Notes: generated by a model from the letters alone, not told the origin. Shown: positions 40,053-50,105, counted from the first letter of the stretch. The stretch is 64,000 bases of DNA from an uncultured Pseudoruegeria sp. (GCA_947498155.1 CANMJD010000004.1:149190-213189), one strand, 5' to 3'. Translations and numbers: made by a program.

Positions 40053-40772
40053 TCACTTCTGCAAGTCACGATAAGGACAGACATCTTCCTCGAAGGGCAC
40101 GTGACGACGCCGAAACCGCGTGTTTTCAACGACTTCTGGCGTACTAATCCGGTCCATTCGGAAATGGCGGAAATCAGCGCGATCTGGATCCCAAGCAACA
40201 AGATACCACAGCGGAGACAGGATCAGCATGGCCTGCGGTTCAACTTCGCGGCGGGTCAGACGATCTTTTGCATCGCGGTATTCAAACCGAATGCACTGTC
40301 GCCCGAGGAACGCCTGTTCAAAAACCGGCAGCAAGTCAGCATCCATCGCGCCCCTATCCGACAGGTCCTGCAGGGGTGACAGCTGTCCGATATGCAAACA
40401 GTCCAGAAAGGCGCGCAGGTCCTTTACCTTATCTGACGGCAGCGCCTTTTCGATCTTGGCAAGACCCGCATCTGCAAGTTCTGAAAAGGGCAAATTCCCC
40501 GCCGCGCGCATCGCTGCAACACTGATGAGCAGCGCAAAGACTTCTGGCACCGAAAGCCGCGCCTTTGTCTGCACGGATTGTGGATCAAGTTGCAGCCCGC
40601 CACCGCGCCCGACATCGGAGTGGATCGTATACCCCTCGTCCCGCAGCGCAGAGATATCGCGCAAAACGGTTCGGCGCGAGGCCCCAACCTCCTGGGCAAT
40701 TGCGTCAACGGTAGATGTGCCGTTACGGCGCAGGCTGCGGACGATGGCGTCCTGTCTGAGTCTAATATTCAT
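40053..40772 (-). CDS. YafY-type HTH/WYL domain transcriptional regulator
   Basis: RQDAIVRSLRRNGTSTVDAIAQEVGASRRTVLRDISALRDEGYTI; WYL-like SPLWYLVAWDPDRADFRHFRMDRI. Confidence 0.9.
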   Translation of the reverse strand: MNIRLRQDAIVRSLRRNGTSTVDAIAQEVGASRRTVLRDISALRDEGYTIHSDVGRGGGLQLDPQSVQTKARLSVPEVFALLISVAAMRAAGNLPFSELADAGLAKIEKALPSDKVKDLRAFLDCLHIGQLSPLQDLSDRGAMDADLLPVFEQAFLGRQCIRFEYRDAKDRLTRREVEPQAMLILSPLWYLVAWDPDRADFRHFRMDRISTPEVVENTRFRRRHVPFEEDVCPYRDLQK

Positions 40773-40859
40773 TTGGACAGCTTATCATCAATGGTGACAA
40801 ATTTTGGCACTATATTGATCTACACCGATCCCAGCAACAAAATTAAAGGAGATTGCGAC

Positions 40860-41255
40860 ATGGAACGGCATGCAGTGAACCCGTGGGACTGGTCGATTAA
40901 GCTGGGCTACAATCAGGCCGAGGTCATTGACGGCGCAACCCACCAGCTGATTTGTGCCGGTCAAACGGCAGTAGACGCGCAGGGCAGCCCGCAGCACCCC
41001 GGTGACATGCGCGCGCAGATGAGCCTCGCGCTTGATAATCTGGAGGCGGTGCTGAAAGCCGCGGACATGGGCTTGCGCAATGTTATCAAACTGGGTGTCT
41101 ATGCCACCGATGTGGACGAAGCCCTTAAAAATTTCGATCTGATGGGCAAGCGGTTTGGCCCGCATCAGGTCTCCCCGCCTATGACCTTGCTGGGGGTAAC
41201 GCGTCTCGCCATTCCCGGATTGCTTTTCGAAATCGAAGCAACAGCAGCGGCATAA
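40860..41255 (+). CDS. RidA family protein
   Basis: ICAGQTAVDAQGSPQHPGDMRAQMSLALDNLEAVLKAADMGLRNVIKLGVYATDVD; divergent to WYL regulator. Confidence 0.9.
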   Translation: MERHAVNPWDWSIKLGYNQAEVIDGATHQLICAGQTAVDAQGSPQHPGDMRAQMSLALDNLEAVLKAADMGLRNVIKLGVYATDVDEALKNFDLMGKRFGPHQVSPPMTLLGVTRLAIPGLLFEIEATAAA

Positions 41256-41636
41256 GCATCGTCAAAGCGGCCATTGAAGTAACACACTTGAATGGCCGAA
41301 AGACGCCCAAAAATGGGCCGCCCCTTTCCGCCGGTAAAGCCATTTTTAACCGACACTTGGCAGTCCCACCGGCGTGCGCGAAATTTCCACCCGAAGGCGG
41401 TTGGCGGGTCGATGTAAGGATGCTCCATGCCGTCACTGGTTTCAGGACACGCACGTCAGACGAACAAATTCAGGATGCCCGAGCCAATTTGAAAACACCT
41501 CGGCAGCGTTCATCCGAAGCCGAGTGATGCAGTTCAGATTTGCACTTACCCATCACCTTTTCTGGCCCTCGATCAAGCGCCCGACAGTCTTATCAGTGAT
41601 GTGTCAAAACTAGGTTTTGAGCGGCCCTAAACCAAT

Positions 41637-43007
41637 TTAAAAGCTCTTTGAAAGCTGCCAAATCTGATTGTTCAAATGCGTAAGCGTTTGAGGGAGATTG
41701 CTTCTGTGCAATCTGCCTCCCAAGCAAACCCTCACATACCGATCCTGATGGCCAGCCGTGCGAAAGGCGCTTTCTGGAGAGATGCCAATTTCGTGGTTCG
41801 CCATATTTGCCATCAGCGCCGCACAGGTGATGTTTTCCGGCAGACGCAGCCAGATATTGAACGCATGCGGATGTGAGACAAAGGCGGCCTCGGTGATGGT
41901 TTCCGTGGCAATTTCTTGCCGGATTGCCGTTTCACTGCGAATAAACCGTCTGATTTGATCAGCAGTCCCATCCAACACCCAGCGCGTAGCGATAGCCATG
42001 GACACGGGGGATGCCATGCCTGAAACGGCGCGAACACCGTTTTCCATTGCAAAGGCCGCCCGCGCGCTTGGGGCGATGGCATAAGCCAACCGCAGCCCTG
42101 CCCCGATACACTTGGCCAAACCGCCAATATACCAAGTCAACTCCGGAGCGCTTGCGGCCATCGGGGGTGGGGCATCTGGGAGCACAAACCCATAGGCGTC
42201 ATCCTCAATCAGCGGCAAGTCATAGCGTTTCATGACATTTGCAATCTCAAGCCGCCGGTCCTGCGGTACAATCATCGTCGTTGGATTGTGCAAGGTCGGA
42301 TTGAGGTAAAGCACCTTAGGTTGATGCGTTTGAATCGCGGTCTCCAGCGCGTCTGGCAGGATGCCATCATCATCCATCGGCAAGCCAACCAATCGCAGCC
42401 CAAGGTGCGCGGCAATCTTTTTGAAGCCAGCATAGGTGATATCTTCGCAGAGAACGGTATCTCCGGGACTGGCCAGGATGGTCAGAATGGCCAGCATTGT
42501 TGCATGCGCCCCAGGTGTGACCGCGACACGATCCAAATTCGGCACAAGGCCGCGCATAGACAACCAAATTGACGCCGCCTCTTTATCGATGTCGCCCCCA
42601 ATAGGGTTTTGGTATCGCAACAGATGCACCAGATCATTTGACACCACTGAAAGCCCGGAACGCATACGCTCAAGCAACTCCGGATCCGTTGGTTCAGGCG
42701 GGGCATTCATAGTGAGATCATTGGCAAGCGCGCGGCGTTCATCATTGATGACGCTGACACTGTGTTGAGGCAAAATAAACGTCCCCCGGCCTACATGGGT
42801 CTCTATAAGCCCTCGACTGAGTGCTTCTGTATAGCCCCGGGAGACAGTGGTGAAATCCACGCCAATCTGATCCGCCAGCTTGCGCTGCGCCGGAAGACGA
42901 TCCCCCGGCAAAAGCACGCGATCTTTCATATCCTGCGCGATGCAATCCGCGATCGCCAGATAGCGCGGTTTGTTTGATTGTTCGATTCGTTGAGACCAGT
43001 TTTCCAT
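41637..43007 (-). CDS. MocR-type regulator (GntR wHTH + fold-type I aminotransferase domain)
   Basis: N-terminal wHTH LLPGDRLPAQRKLADQIGVDFTTVSRGYTEALSRGLIETHVGRGTFI plus aminotransferase domain (YLNPTLHNPTT, IEDDAYGF, WYIGGLAKCIGAGLRL); divergent to Nit1C cluster. Confidence 0.93.
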   Translation of the reverse strand: MENWSQRIEQSNKPRYLAIADCIAQDMKDRVLLPGDRLPAQRKLADQIGVDFTTVSRGYTEALSRGLIETHVGRGTFILPQHSVSVINDERRALANDLTMNAPPEPTDPELLERMRSGLSVVSNDLVHLLRYQNPIGGDIDKEAASIWLSMRGLVPNLDRVAVTPGAHATMLAILTILASPGDTVLCEDITYAGFKKIAAHLGLRLVGLPMDDDGILPDALETAIQTHQPKVLYLNPTLHNPTTMIVPQDRRLEIANVMKRYDLPLIEDDAYGFVLPDAPPPMAASAPELTWYIGGLAKCIGAGLRLAYAIAPSARAAFAMENGVRAVSGMASPVSMAIATRWVLDGTADQIRRFIRSETAIRQEIATETITEAAFVSHPHAFNIWLRLPENITCAALMANMANHEIGISPESAFRTAGHQDRYVRVCLGGRLHRSNLPQTLTHLNNQIWQLSKSF

Positions 43008-43164
43008 TGATTCACCTTAATATCGGCAGGGATAATCAATATTGTATGCATATTTTGCAGACAATACTCGGCGCGAATTCAAAGGCGAAATCTCAGGATT
43101 TAGACAATAAACGCCAAATATTTCGTCAATTTCCGAAAGATTTGCCACTGCAATGAGCGAACAC

Positions 43165-43202
43165 ATACAATCAATACAATTCGATTGTATTCAATATTGT
43201 AT
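43165..43202. promoter_or_regulatory. Operator array of four ATACAAT/ATTGTAT boxes
   Basis: ATACAAT at 43165 and 43174, ATTGTAT at 43184 and 43196; centre AATACAAT-TCG-ATTGTATT; further ATTGTAT at 43041-43047 near the MocR gene start. Confidence 0.7.
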
Positions 43203-43273
43203 GGATCAATGGCAGAGCCCTCAACGTCGCGACTAGCAATGTACAGCACCCATGCGAACCACAGGAGAACGCA

Positions 43274-43756
43274 ATGCCAGACGTCACAACCCCAGCCCAT
43301 AAAGATGGTGATTTCTTTGTAAATTACGAAGACAAAGTCTTTGAAGACGTACAAGCCGAAGAAGGTCAGAAAGCACTCGTGACCTTCCACACCGTAGCCT
43401 TTGAAGGCTCTATTGGTCTTGTTAACATTCTGCAGGCGATCCGTCTGCAACGTAAAGGATTTGAAACCTCCATTCTGCTTTATGGCCCTGGGGTTTCCCT
43501 TGGTGTTCAGCGCGGTTTTCCGACACTCGGAGATGAGGCTTTTCCCGGTGCGCAGAACTACGCGGCAAACTTGAACAAGTTTATGAAAGAAGGCGGCAAC
43601 ATCTATGCCTGCCGGTTTGCGCTGCAAATGCTGATGGGTCATGGCGAGCCATCGTTGCTGCCTGGCATCACGCCAATCGCCCCACAGGATGTACTCGACC
43701 TTAAGCTGCTGCATGTGCGTGACAACGCACTAATCCTGGACACCTGGACGCTGTAA
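43274..43756 (+). CDS. MSMEG_0572/Sll0783 family nitrogen starvation response protein
   Basis: [57 protein letters not shown]; first gene of Nit1C-type cluster. Confidence 0.88.
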   Translation: MPDVTTPAHKDGDFFVNYEDKVFEDVQAEEGQKALVTFHTVAFEGSIGLVNILQAIRLQRKGFETSILLYGPGVSLGVQRGFPTLGDEAFPGAQNYAANLNKFMKEGGNIYACRFALQMLMGHGEPSLLPGITPIAPQDVLDLKLLHVRDNALILDTWTL

Positions 43757-43767
43757 ACCCCCAAGCC

Positions 43768-43793
43768 CCGGGGTGGCAACAACGCCACTCCGG
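43768..43793 (+). other. Intergenic hairpin between MSMEG_0572-type and nitrilase genes
   Basis: CCGGGGTGGC-AACAAC-GCCACTCCGG, 10-bp stem with one G-U pair, no following T-tract. Confidence 0.55.
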
Positions 43794-43864
43794 ATGTTCC
43801 CGCCATTTCGAACTTTCCCACTGGGTGGCAGCGTCGTCACCCACATATGACAAAGGACTTTCCC

Positions 43865-44845
43865 ATGTCAGATCACATGGTCCGAGCCGCCGCAGTCCAG
43901 ATTGCTCCGGATTTGACAAGTCGCGCTGGCACCATTGAACGTGTCTTGAACGCTATCGCAGAGGCGGCTGAAAAAGGTGCAGAGCTGATCGTTTTCCCAG
44001 AAACCTTTGTTCCCTATTATCCGTATTTTTCCTTTGTTCTGCCTCCGATGCAGCAGGGTCCGGAACATCTTCGCCTTTATGAAGAGGCCGTGACCGTACC
44101 GTCGTTGGAAACGCAGGCTGTCGCGGATGCGGCACGCAAGCGTGGCGTTGTTGTGGTTTTGGGCGTAAACGAGCGTGACAAGGGATCATTGTTCAACACG
44201 CAGCTGATCTTTGACGCGGATGGCACGCTGGCCCTTAAGCGCCGTAAAATCACACCGACCTACCATGAACGTATGATCTGGGGCCAAGGCGACGGCGCCG
44301 GCCTAAAGGTTGTCGACACTAAGGTTGGGCGCGTTGGCGCTCTGGCGTGTTGGGAGCACTACAACCCGCTTGCACGCTATACGCTAATGGCCCAACACGA
44401 GGAAATCCATGTCGGGCATTTTCCGGGAAGCCTTGTGGGTCCGATATTTTCGGAACAAATCGAAGTTACCATGCGCCATCACGCGCTGGAAGCCGGCGCA
44501 TTTGTAGTGAACGCCACGGGCTGGCTGACCGAAGATCAGATCAACAGCGTGACCGAAGATCCGAAACTACAAAAGGGTCTGCGCGATGGCTGTATGACCT
44601 GCATCATCTCGCCTGAAGGCCGTCATGTCGTGCCCCCTTTGACGAAAGGCGAAGGCATTCTGATTGCCGATCTGGACATGAAATTAATCACAAAACGCAA
44701 GCGCATGATGGACAGCGTCGGTCACTATGCGCGGCCCGAGCTGTTGCATCTGGTGCATGATGCGCGCCCGGCTTTTCCGGTGCATCGCATCGAAGAGCCG
44801 CAGGATGTGCTCACCCCTGCCGATGGGGAGGTTGAAGATGTCTGA
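43865..44845 (+). CDS. Nit1C-type nitrilase
   Basis: Catalytic E/K/C triad: [50 protein letters not shown]; start at ATG 43865 (alternative 43847). Confidence 0.93.
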   Translation: MSDHMVRAAAVQIAPDLTSRAGTIERVLNAIAEAAEKGAELIVFPETFVPYYPYFSFVLPPMQQGPEHLRLYEEAVTVPSLETQAVADAARKRGVVVVLGVNERDKGSLFNTQLIFDADGTLALKRRKITPTYHERMIWGQGDGAGLKVVDTKVGRVGALACWEHYNPLARYTLMAQHEEIHVGHFPGSLVGPIFSEQIEVTMRHHALEAGAFVVNATGWLTEDQINSVTEDPKLQKGLRDGCMTCIISPEGRHVVPPLTKGEGILIADLDMKLITKRKRMMDSVGHYARPELLHLVHDARPAFPVHRIEEPQDVLTPADGEVEDV

Positions 44846-45938
44846 AGCCACGCTGATCAATGAATTGCAAACCCATGGCATGCGGATGGTCGACCCGACT
44901 GTCGGCATGCAAAGCCGCCGGGGTGGCGCAGGACCAACGGACCACAAGGCCGTGACCATTGGCGACACAACGGTAATGGTGCCGGTGCACACAGCCCCGG
45001 CCTTTGACAGCCCCTATGTTGTGCAGGCACCTGACGCGAACGGCATGGCTGAAGTTACCAAATCAGGGATCTCACTGGGTCAGGTGAAATTTCCGATGCG
45101 TCCCAAATTCTATGACCTGACGACGGCAGAGGGCGTAGCCTACCACAAGATTGCCACGCTGCACTCCAAGGATGTGCTGGCGACGACGGTTTTGCAGGAA
45201 TGCATCCGCTATGCCAGCCGCAAGAAAACCTGCCAGTTCTGCGCGATTGGCCAGTCTTTGGCAGCGGGGCGCACGATTGCGCATAAAACACCGGCGCAGT
45301 TGGCCGAAGTCGCCAAGGCCGCTGTCGAGCTGGATGGTGTCAAACATATGGTCATGACCACCGGCACACCAGCTGGCAGGGACCGTGGCGCGCAGGTGAT
45401 GGTCGACAGTGCAACTGCCATCAAAGCTGCCGTGGACCTGCCCATTCAGGGGCAATGTGAACCTCCTGAAGACGACATCTGGCATGCACATATGTTCACT
45501 GCCGGGATTGATAACCTTGGCATGCATCTGGAGGCCGTCACCCCTGAGGTACGCGCCCGCGTGATGCCCGGCAAGGCGCAGATCAGTCTTGAAAAATACT
45601 TTGACAGCTTCAAAGCCGCCGTAAAAGTCTTTGGGCGCGGTCAGGTCTCGACCTATATTCTTGCCGGTCTTGGCGATACGCCAGAGGCAATTTTGGCGAT
45701 CTCGCAAGAGCTGTGCAAAATTGGCGTCTACCCTTTTGTCGTACCATTCGTGCCGGTATCGGGAACACCGATGGAGAGCCACCCCGCGCCAAATTCTGAC
45801 TTTATGGCCAGCATTCTAAAGCCGCTTTCCGGTATGATCTTGCGCGCCGGAATGAGCGCTGAATCAGCCAAGGCCGGTTGCGCAAAATGCGGGGCGTGCT
45901 CTGCACTTTCTGTCTACGAAAAGTTGAGGACGTCATGA
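44838..45938 (+). CDS. MSMEG_0568 family radical SAM protein
   Basis: Cys cluster [18 protein letters not shown] and C-terminal [11 protein letters not shown]; overlaps nitrilase; cluster context. Confidence 0.88.
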   Translation: MSEATLINELQTHGMRMVDPTVGMQSRRGGAGPTDHKAVTIGDTTVMVPVHTAPAFDSPYVVQAPDANGMAEVTKSGISLGQVKFPMRPKFYDLTTAEGVAYHKIATLHSKDVLATTVLQECIRYASRKKTCQFCAIGQSLAAGRTIAHKTPAQLAEVAKAAVELDGVKHMVMTTGTPAGRDRGAQVMVDSATAIKAAVDLPIQGQCEPPEDDIWHAHMFTAGIDNLGMHLEAVTPEVRARVMPGKAQISLEKYFDSFKAAVKVFGRGQVSTYILAGLGDTPEAILAISQELCKIGVYPFVVPFVPVSGTPMESHPAPNSDFMASILKPLSGMILRAGMSAESAKAGCAKCGACSALSVYEKLRTS

Positions 45939-46483
45939 GTTTTCAGAACCCCAAAACTTTCCTCTCACCTGACTTTATCATTCGCGCTGCAGCCCAAAAA
46001 TGGGAATTGGAAGGGGTGAAAGCCCTGCGTCATCAGGTCTTTGTGCAGGAACAAGGCATCTTTGAGCAAGATGATCGGGATGAAATTGACCCGATTGCCT
46101 TGCCACTAGCCGCGATTAGCACTTTTGCCGCCGAGGCCGATCAAGTGGTCGGCACCGTTCGCATTCACGAAGAAAGCCCGCGCATATGGCGCGGGTCACG
46201 TCTTGCGGTGGCCCATAGTCATCGCCGTATGGGTCGATTGGGGGCCGAACTGATCCGGCTGGCGGTTTGCACCGCACATGGGCGGGGGTGCGATCGTTTT
46301 TTGGCGCAGGTTCAATTGCAGAATGTCACCCTGTTTAAGCGGCTGCGCTGGACCCCTCTGCGTGAAATCAGTGTTTATGGCGTCCCGCATATGGAAATGC
46401 AGGCTGATCTGAATTTCTACCCACCGATCCCTGACCCTTTTGCCGGCTGGAAAACACTCTCGCCCAGAAAGCGCGTGGGATGA
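45935..46483 (+). CDS. MSMEG_0567/Sll0786-type GNAT N-acetyltransferase
   Basis: ALRHQVFVQEQGIFEQDDRDEIDP, GSRLAVAHSHRRMGRLGAELIRLAV; cluster context. Confidence 0.87.
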   Translation: MSFQNPKTFLSPDFIIRAAAQKWELEGVKALRHQVFVQEQGIFEQDDRDEIDPIALPLAAISTFAAEADQVVGTVRIHEESPRIWRGSRLAVAHSHRRMGRLGAELIRLAVCTAHGRGCDRFLAQVQLQNVTLFKRLRWTPLREISVYGVPHMEMQADLNFYPPIPDPFAGWKTLSPRKRVG

Positions 46484-47466
46484 TGAAACCCTCAGCATCC
46501 TTGCGCAGCATGGCGCGTGAATTGCGAGAGCACCCGTCGATACACGGTAAGCTGGACATCGCTCAGAGCACGCAGACTCTGGGTCTGAGTCCTCAAAGCG
46601 ACGGACAGCCCGGCGACGACTGTGCAGTTTTACCGACAAAAAACGGATTTGATCTGTTTGCTTGCGAAGGGTTCATGAATGGCTTTGTCAAAGCTGATCC
46701 GTGGTTCGCGGGCTGGTGCGGGGTTATGGTGAATATTTCCGATATCCTGTCGATGGGCGGACGCCCACGTGCCGTCACCAATGCGATTTGGGCGCCAAGT
46801 GCCGAACAGATGCAGCCGGTTCTGGCTGGGATGAAAGCGGCGTCCCACGCCTATAACGTGCCAGTGGTTGGTGGGCACACAAACCTACGCACGGATGAAT
46901 TGCAACTCTCGGTCTCCATTCTCGGGCATGCGACGAAAATCGTGTCCAGTTTTGATGCACGCCCCGGCGATGTGCTGGTCTGCGCCGTTGATCTTCAAGG
47001 CAGCTACCGCGAGCCCTTTGACAATTGGTGCGCGGCCCTTACCACCCCGCCTAGGAAACTTCGCGCCGCGCTGGACATCATGCCAGGGCTCGCTGAAGCA
47101 GGTCTGGTCACCGCCGGGAAAGACATTAGTCAGGGGGGCATCGTTGGCACAGCCCTGATGTTGGCAGAAGCCTCTGGTGTTGCCATCGACATTCAGCTTG
47201 AAGCCCTGCCGCAACCTGCCGGAGTGGACTTGGCACGCTGGCTGCGCAGCTTTCCTAGCTTTGGTTTTTTGCTATCGGTGCGCCCGGCGCATGCCCCGGC
47301 GGTCTGCGCTGAATTTGCCAAAGCGGGCATCTCGGCCACCGTCTGTGGCGATGTCTCCCAAGGCAACGCCGTCCACCTGACGGGGCGTGAGGGCAGCACC
47401 GTGTTCTGGGATTATCAAAACACACCTTATCTAAATTTGACTACAAAAGAGGCCCCCTATGCCTGA
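46480..47466 (+). CDS. Sll0787-type AIR synthase-related (PurM-like) protein
   Basis: GDDCAVLPTKNGFDLFACEGF, WCGVMVNISDILSMGGRPRAVTNAIW, VVGGHTNLRTDELQLSVSILG. Confidence 0.88.
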   Translation: MMKPSASLRSMARELREHPSIHGKLDIAQSTQTLGLSPQSDGQPGDDCAVLPTKNGFDLFACEGFMNGFVKADPWFAGWCGVMVNISDILSMGGRPRAVTNAIWAPSAEQMQPVLAGMKAASHAYNVPVVGGHTNLRTDELQLSVSILGHATKIVSSFDARPGDVLVCAVDLQGSYREPFDNWCAALTTPPRKLRAALDIMPGLAEAGLVTAGKDISQGGIVGTALMLAEASGVAIDIQLEALPQPAGVDLARWLRSFPSFGFLLSVRPAHAPAVCAEFAKAGISATVCGDVSQGNAVHLTGREGSTVFWDYQNTPYLNLTTKEAPYA

Positions 47467-47737
47467 GACCCGTTTTACCGTCCGTTGGCCGAATGGCGAA
47501 ATCGAGAAATGCTACTCTCCTTCAACTGTCGTGCGAGAATTCTTGACAGCCGAAACAGCCTATCCGCTCGATGAGTTCGTGACCCGTTGCCGCATCGCCT
47601 TGGAAAAAGCCAGCACCCGCGTTGAAGCCAAATTCGGCTATCGATGCACCAACGCCGAAGCTCAGCTCACGGCGATTGAATCCAAAGCGCGCACTTTTTC
47701 AACCCCGGCAGATGTGACCTGCCTTTCGATCTCTTGA
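47459..47737 (+). CDS. MSMEG_0570 family nitrogen starvation response protein
   Basis: MPETRFTVRWPNGEIEKCYSPSTVVREFL; small protein in cluster context. Confidence 0.85.
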   Translation: MPETRFTVRWPNGEIEKCYSPSTVVREFLTAETAYPLDEFVTRCRIALEKASTRVEAKFGYRCTNAEAQLTAIESKARTFSTPADVTCLSIS

Positions 47738-47746
47738 GGACTCATC

Positions 47747-49003
47747 ATGACTCATCGCGAACATAAATCTGTTGTCATTGTCGGCGGCGGTCAGGCTGGC
47801 CTGTCTGTGAGCTATTACCTGTGCCAAGAAGGATTGGATCACATCATCCTTGAACGTCACAAGAAGTTTCATTCTTGGCGGGTCAACCGGTGGGACACCT
47901 TCTGTCTGGTAACGCCCAATTGGCAGTGCTGCTTGCCTGATTTTCCCTATCAGGGCAATGATCCTCACGGGTTCATGGTAAAGGATCAGATCACAGATTA
48001 TCTGGACGCATTTGCTGCCTCCTTTACGCCGCCAATCGTCGAGGACTGTACCGTAACCCAGATCACCAAGCGCCATGGCGGCGGCTATTTGGTCGACAGT
48101 ACGCAAGGCAATTATTCGGCCGACCAGGTTGTGATTGCGACCGGTGGATATGACAACCCGATTGTGCCGGCTTATGCGGATCTGCTTGATCCAACGATCC
48201 AGCAGGTCCACTCGGTCGATTACAGGCGCCCAGAGCAAATGCCCGAAGGGGCAACGTTGGTCGTGGGCACCGGACAATCGGGGGTGCAGCTGATGGAAGA
48301 TATGCACCTGACAGGTCGCAAAGTGCATTTGGCCGTTGGTCCGGCACCGCGGGCCCCCCGAAAGTATCGGGGCAAGGACTCGACGGATTGGCTGTATGAA
48401 ATGGGTCATTATTCTGTCACCATCGACAGCCACCCCAACCCGCAGCACGCTATCACCAAGACCAATCATTACATGTCCGGTCGCGATGGCGGTCACGAAA
48501 TCGACCTGCGGAAATTTGCCCGCGATGGTGTGTCTTTGTACGGGTCAGTGAGCGGCATGCAGGGCAAGACAATCCAGTGTCAGCCGGATCTGGAAACCAA
48601 TCTGGATGACGCCGACGACAGCTATATTGGCATTCGTGAGGCGATTGACGCTCATATTGCGGCAAACAATATCGATGCGCCGACCGAACCCGCCTTTGAA
48701 AAACTGTGGCGACCGGCACAGGAAATCACCGAAATCGACTGCGAAAAAGAAGGGATTACTTCGATCCTTTGGGCCATCGGGTTCCGTCCGGATTACAGCT
48801 GGATCGATGTGGATGTATTTGATGCGCGGGGCCGACCGGTCTACCAGCGTGGCGTTTGTCAGGAAGACGGGTTCTACTTTATCGGTCTTGGCTGGCTGAA
48901 CACCTGGGGATCTGGCCGTTTCCTTGGGATCAATGAAGACTCGCGCTATTTGGTCGATCATATCAAGACCAAGGCGAAATCCGCCTTGTTGGTCGCCTCA
49001 TGA
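47747..49003 (+). CDS. MSMEG_0569 family flavin-dependent oxidoreductase
   Basis: VVIVGGGQAGLSVSYYLCQEGLDHIILERHKKFHSWRVNRWDTFCLVTPNW; VVGTGQSGVQLMEDM second dinucleotide motif. Confidence 0.92.
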   Translation: MTHREHKSVVIVGGGQAGLSVSYYLCQEGLDHIILERHKKFHSWRVNRWDTFCLVTPNWQCCLPDFPYQGNDPHGFMVKDQITDYLDAFAASFTPPIVEDCTVTQITKRHGGGYLVDSTQGNYSADQVVIATGGYDNPIVPAYADLLDPTIQQVHSVDYRRPEQMPEGATLVVGTGQSGVQLMEDMHLTGRKVHLAVGPAPRAPRKYRGKDSTDWLYEMGHYSVTIDSHPNPQHAITKTNHYMSGRDGGHEIDLRKFARDGVSLYGSVSGMQGKTIQCQPDLETNLDDADDSYIGIREAIDAHIAANNIDAPTEPAFEKLWRPAQEITEIDCEKEGITSILWAIGFRPDYSWIDVDVFDARGRPVYQRGVCQEDGFYFIGLGWLNTWGSGRFLGINEDSRYLVDHIKTKAKSALLVAS

Positions 49004-49812
49004 CTCCAGCAGCGATCGCACGCAGCCCCTCGAATCAACGCCAAAGTCAAATGACATTGGGCATGGCGCAGCTTGCACCATGCGGGATCTCTGAAGATTG
49101 GTGGCTCAAGTATTTGGGTGATGTCCACTGGCAACTTATTGCAGAGGCCGTCGGCCAAAATACAACGGTGTTCCGCGACGTCCACGGCAGGCAGCTTTAT
49201 GCAGCCTTCTGCGCCACAGAATTCAAGCAACGCCAACCCGAGCTGGTCGGGCTCGGGCGGAAGCTTGACGTGCGCTCAGAGCTTTGGGCTGTCGGACGCA
49301 GCCGCATTCAATCCAACCATTCTCTTTTGGCAAACGGAGTAGAAGTTGCACGGTTCAAGCTTGTCTCGACCTTCGTTGCGCATATGGAAGCAGGCAACAA
49401 CGCGAGCGTAAGGCGTGCAAAGCCTTATTTGATTCCGGTACTAGAACCCGCTCCGGATTGTTTTGCGCAAGAGGCTTCCGTTCTGGCGAAACAGTATCGG
49501 AACAACCCCCAACCCGGCGCGGATTATGTTCGGCTGCCGACGCATATCGGGATGGATTTCAACGCCGTTGGCTTGCTCTATTTTCCAAGTTTTACCCGAT
49601 TGTTTGAACATGCAGAAGCGGCAACATCGCCGGCGTTCAAATGGCGCCCCGTAAAGCACCGCCAGATTCTATATTTTGGCAACATCGCACCCGGAGAGCC
49701 CGTTCTGGGGAGCGCGCCAAATGGCAATTTAGACGGATTCACGATTTGGCACTCCAAGGAAAATACCTTGTTCAGAGGCTTGCTCGCACATTGCGACGTC
49801 CTCAGGTTTTGA
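49000..49812 (+). CDS. Pnap_2097/LnmK-like (double hot-dog type) putative biosynthetic protein
   Basis: MGMAQLAPCGISEDWWLKYLGDVHWQLIAEAVGQ; ATG overlaps stop of the flavin oxidoreductase gene. Confidence 0.75.
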   Translation: MTPAAIARSPSNQRQSQMTLGMAQLAPCGISEDWWLKYLGDVHWQLIAEAVGQNTTVFRDVHGRQLYAAFCATEFKQRQPELVGLGRKLDVRSELWAVGRSRIQSNHSLLANGVEVARFKLVSTFVAHMEAGNNASVRRAKPYLIPVLEPAPDCFAQEASVLAKQYRNNPQPGADYVRLPTHIGMDFNAVGLLYFPSFTRLFEHAEAATSPAFKWRPVKHRQILYFGNIAPGEPVLGSAPNGNLDGFTIWHSKENTLFRGLLAHCDVLRF

Positions 49813-50074
49813 AGCAGTTCACAGTTAAACGACGGGAATTGCTGCTCGGCCAGTCGTTTTTCCAAGGAAAATATTCAAATCAACCAAAAAACGACACAAG
49901 AGGGCCCTTTGGAAAATCAGTGCAGGTGATCGCTTATTTTGCCTGCCGGTCATCCAAGTCCGCTTTGGGCAGATTTGCTCTTCATTGTGTCCGCTCATTT
50001 AGGTTGGTCATCTTCACTTTTGGCCTGCCTTTGACCGGTTCGCAAGTTCCACAAATATAAGGCCAGCGAGGCTT

Positions 50075-50105
50075 GTGTGCGGTTCTATAGATTACCGCCG
50101 CACAC
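50075..50105. terminator. Hairpin downstream of Nit1C cluster, possible terminator
   Basis: GTGTGCGG-N15-CCGCACAC perfect 8-bp stem; no strong T-tract. Confidence 0.35.

Noticed and set aside
41256-41636. Intergenic region between RidA and the MocR gene with short ORFs and a GCCCAAAAATGGGC hairpin
   Set aside because: Considered as an IS remnant or attachment site, but no transposase similarity, terminal repeats or target duplication could be identified.
47699-48496. 265-aa minus-strand ORF opposite the MSMEG_0569 flavoprotein
   Set aside because: Antisense shadow; flavoprotein has intact dinucleotide-binding motifs.
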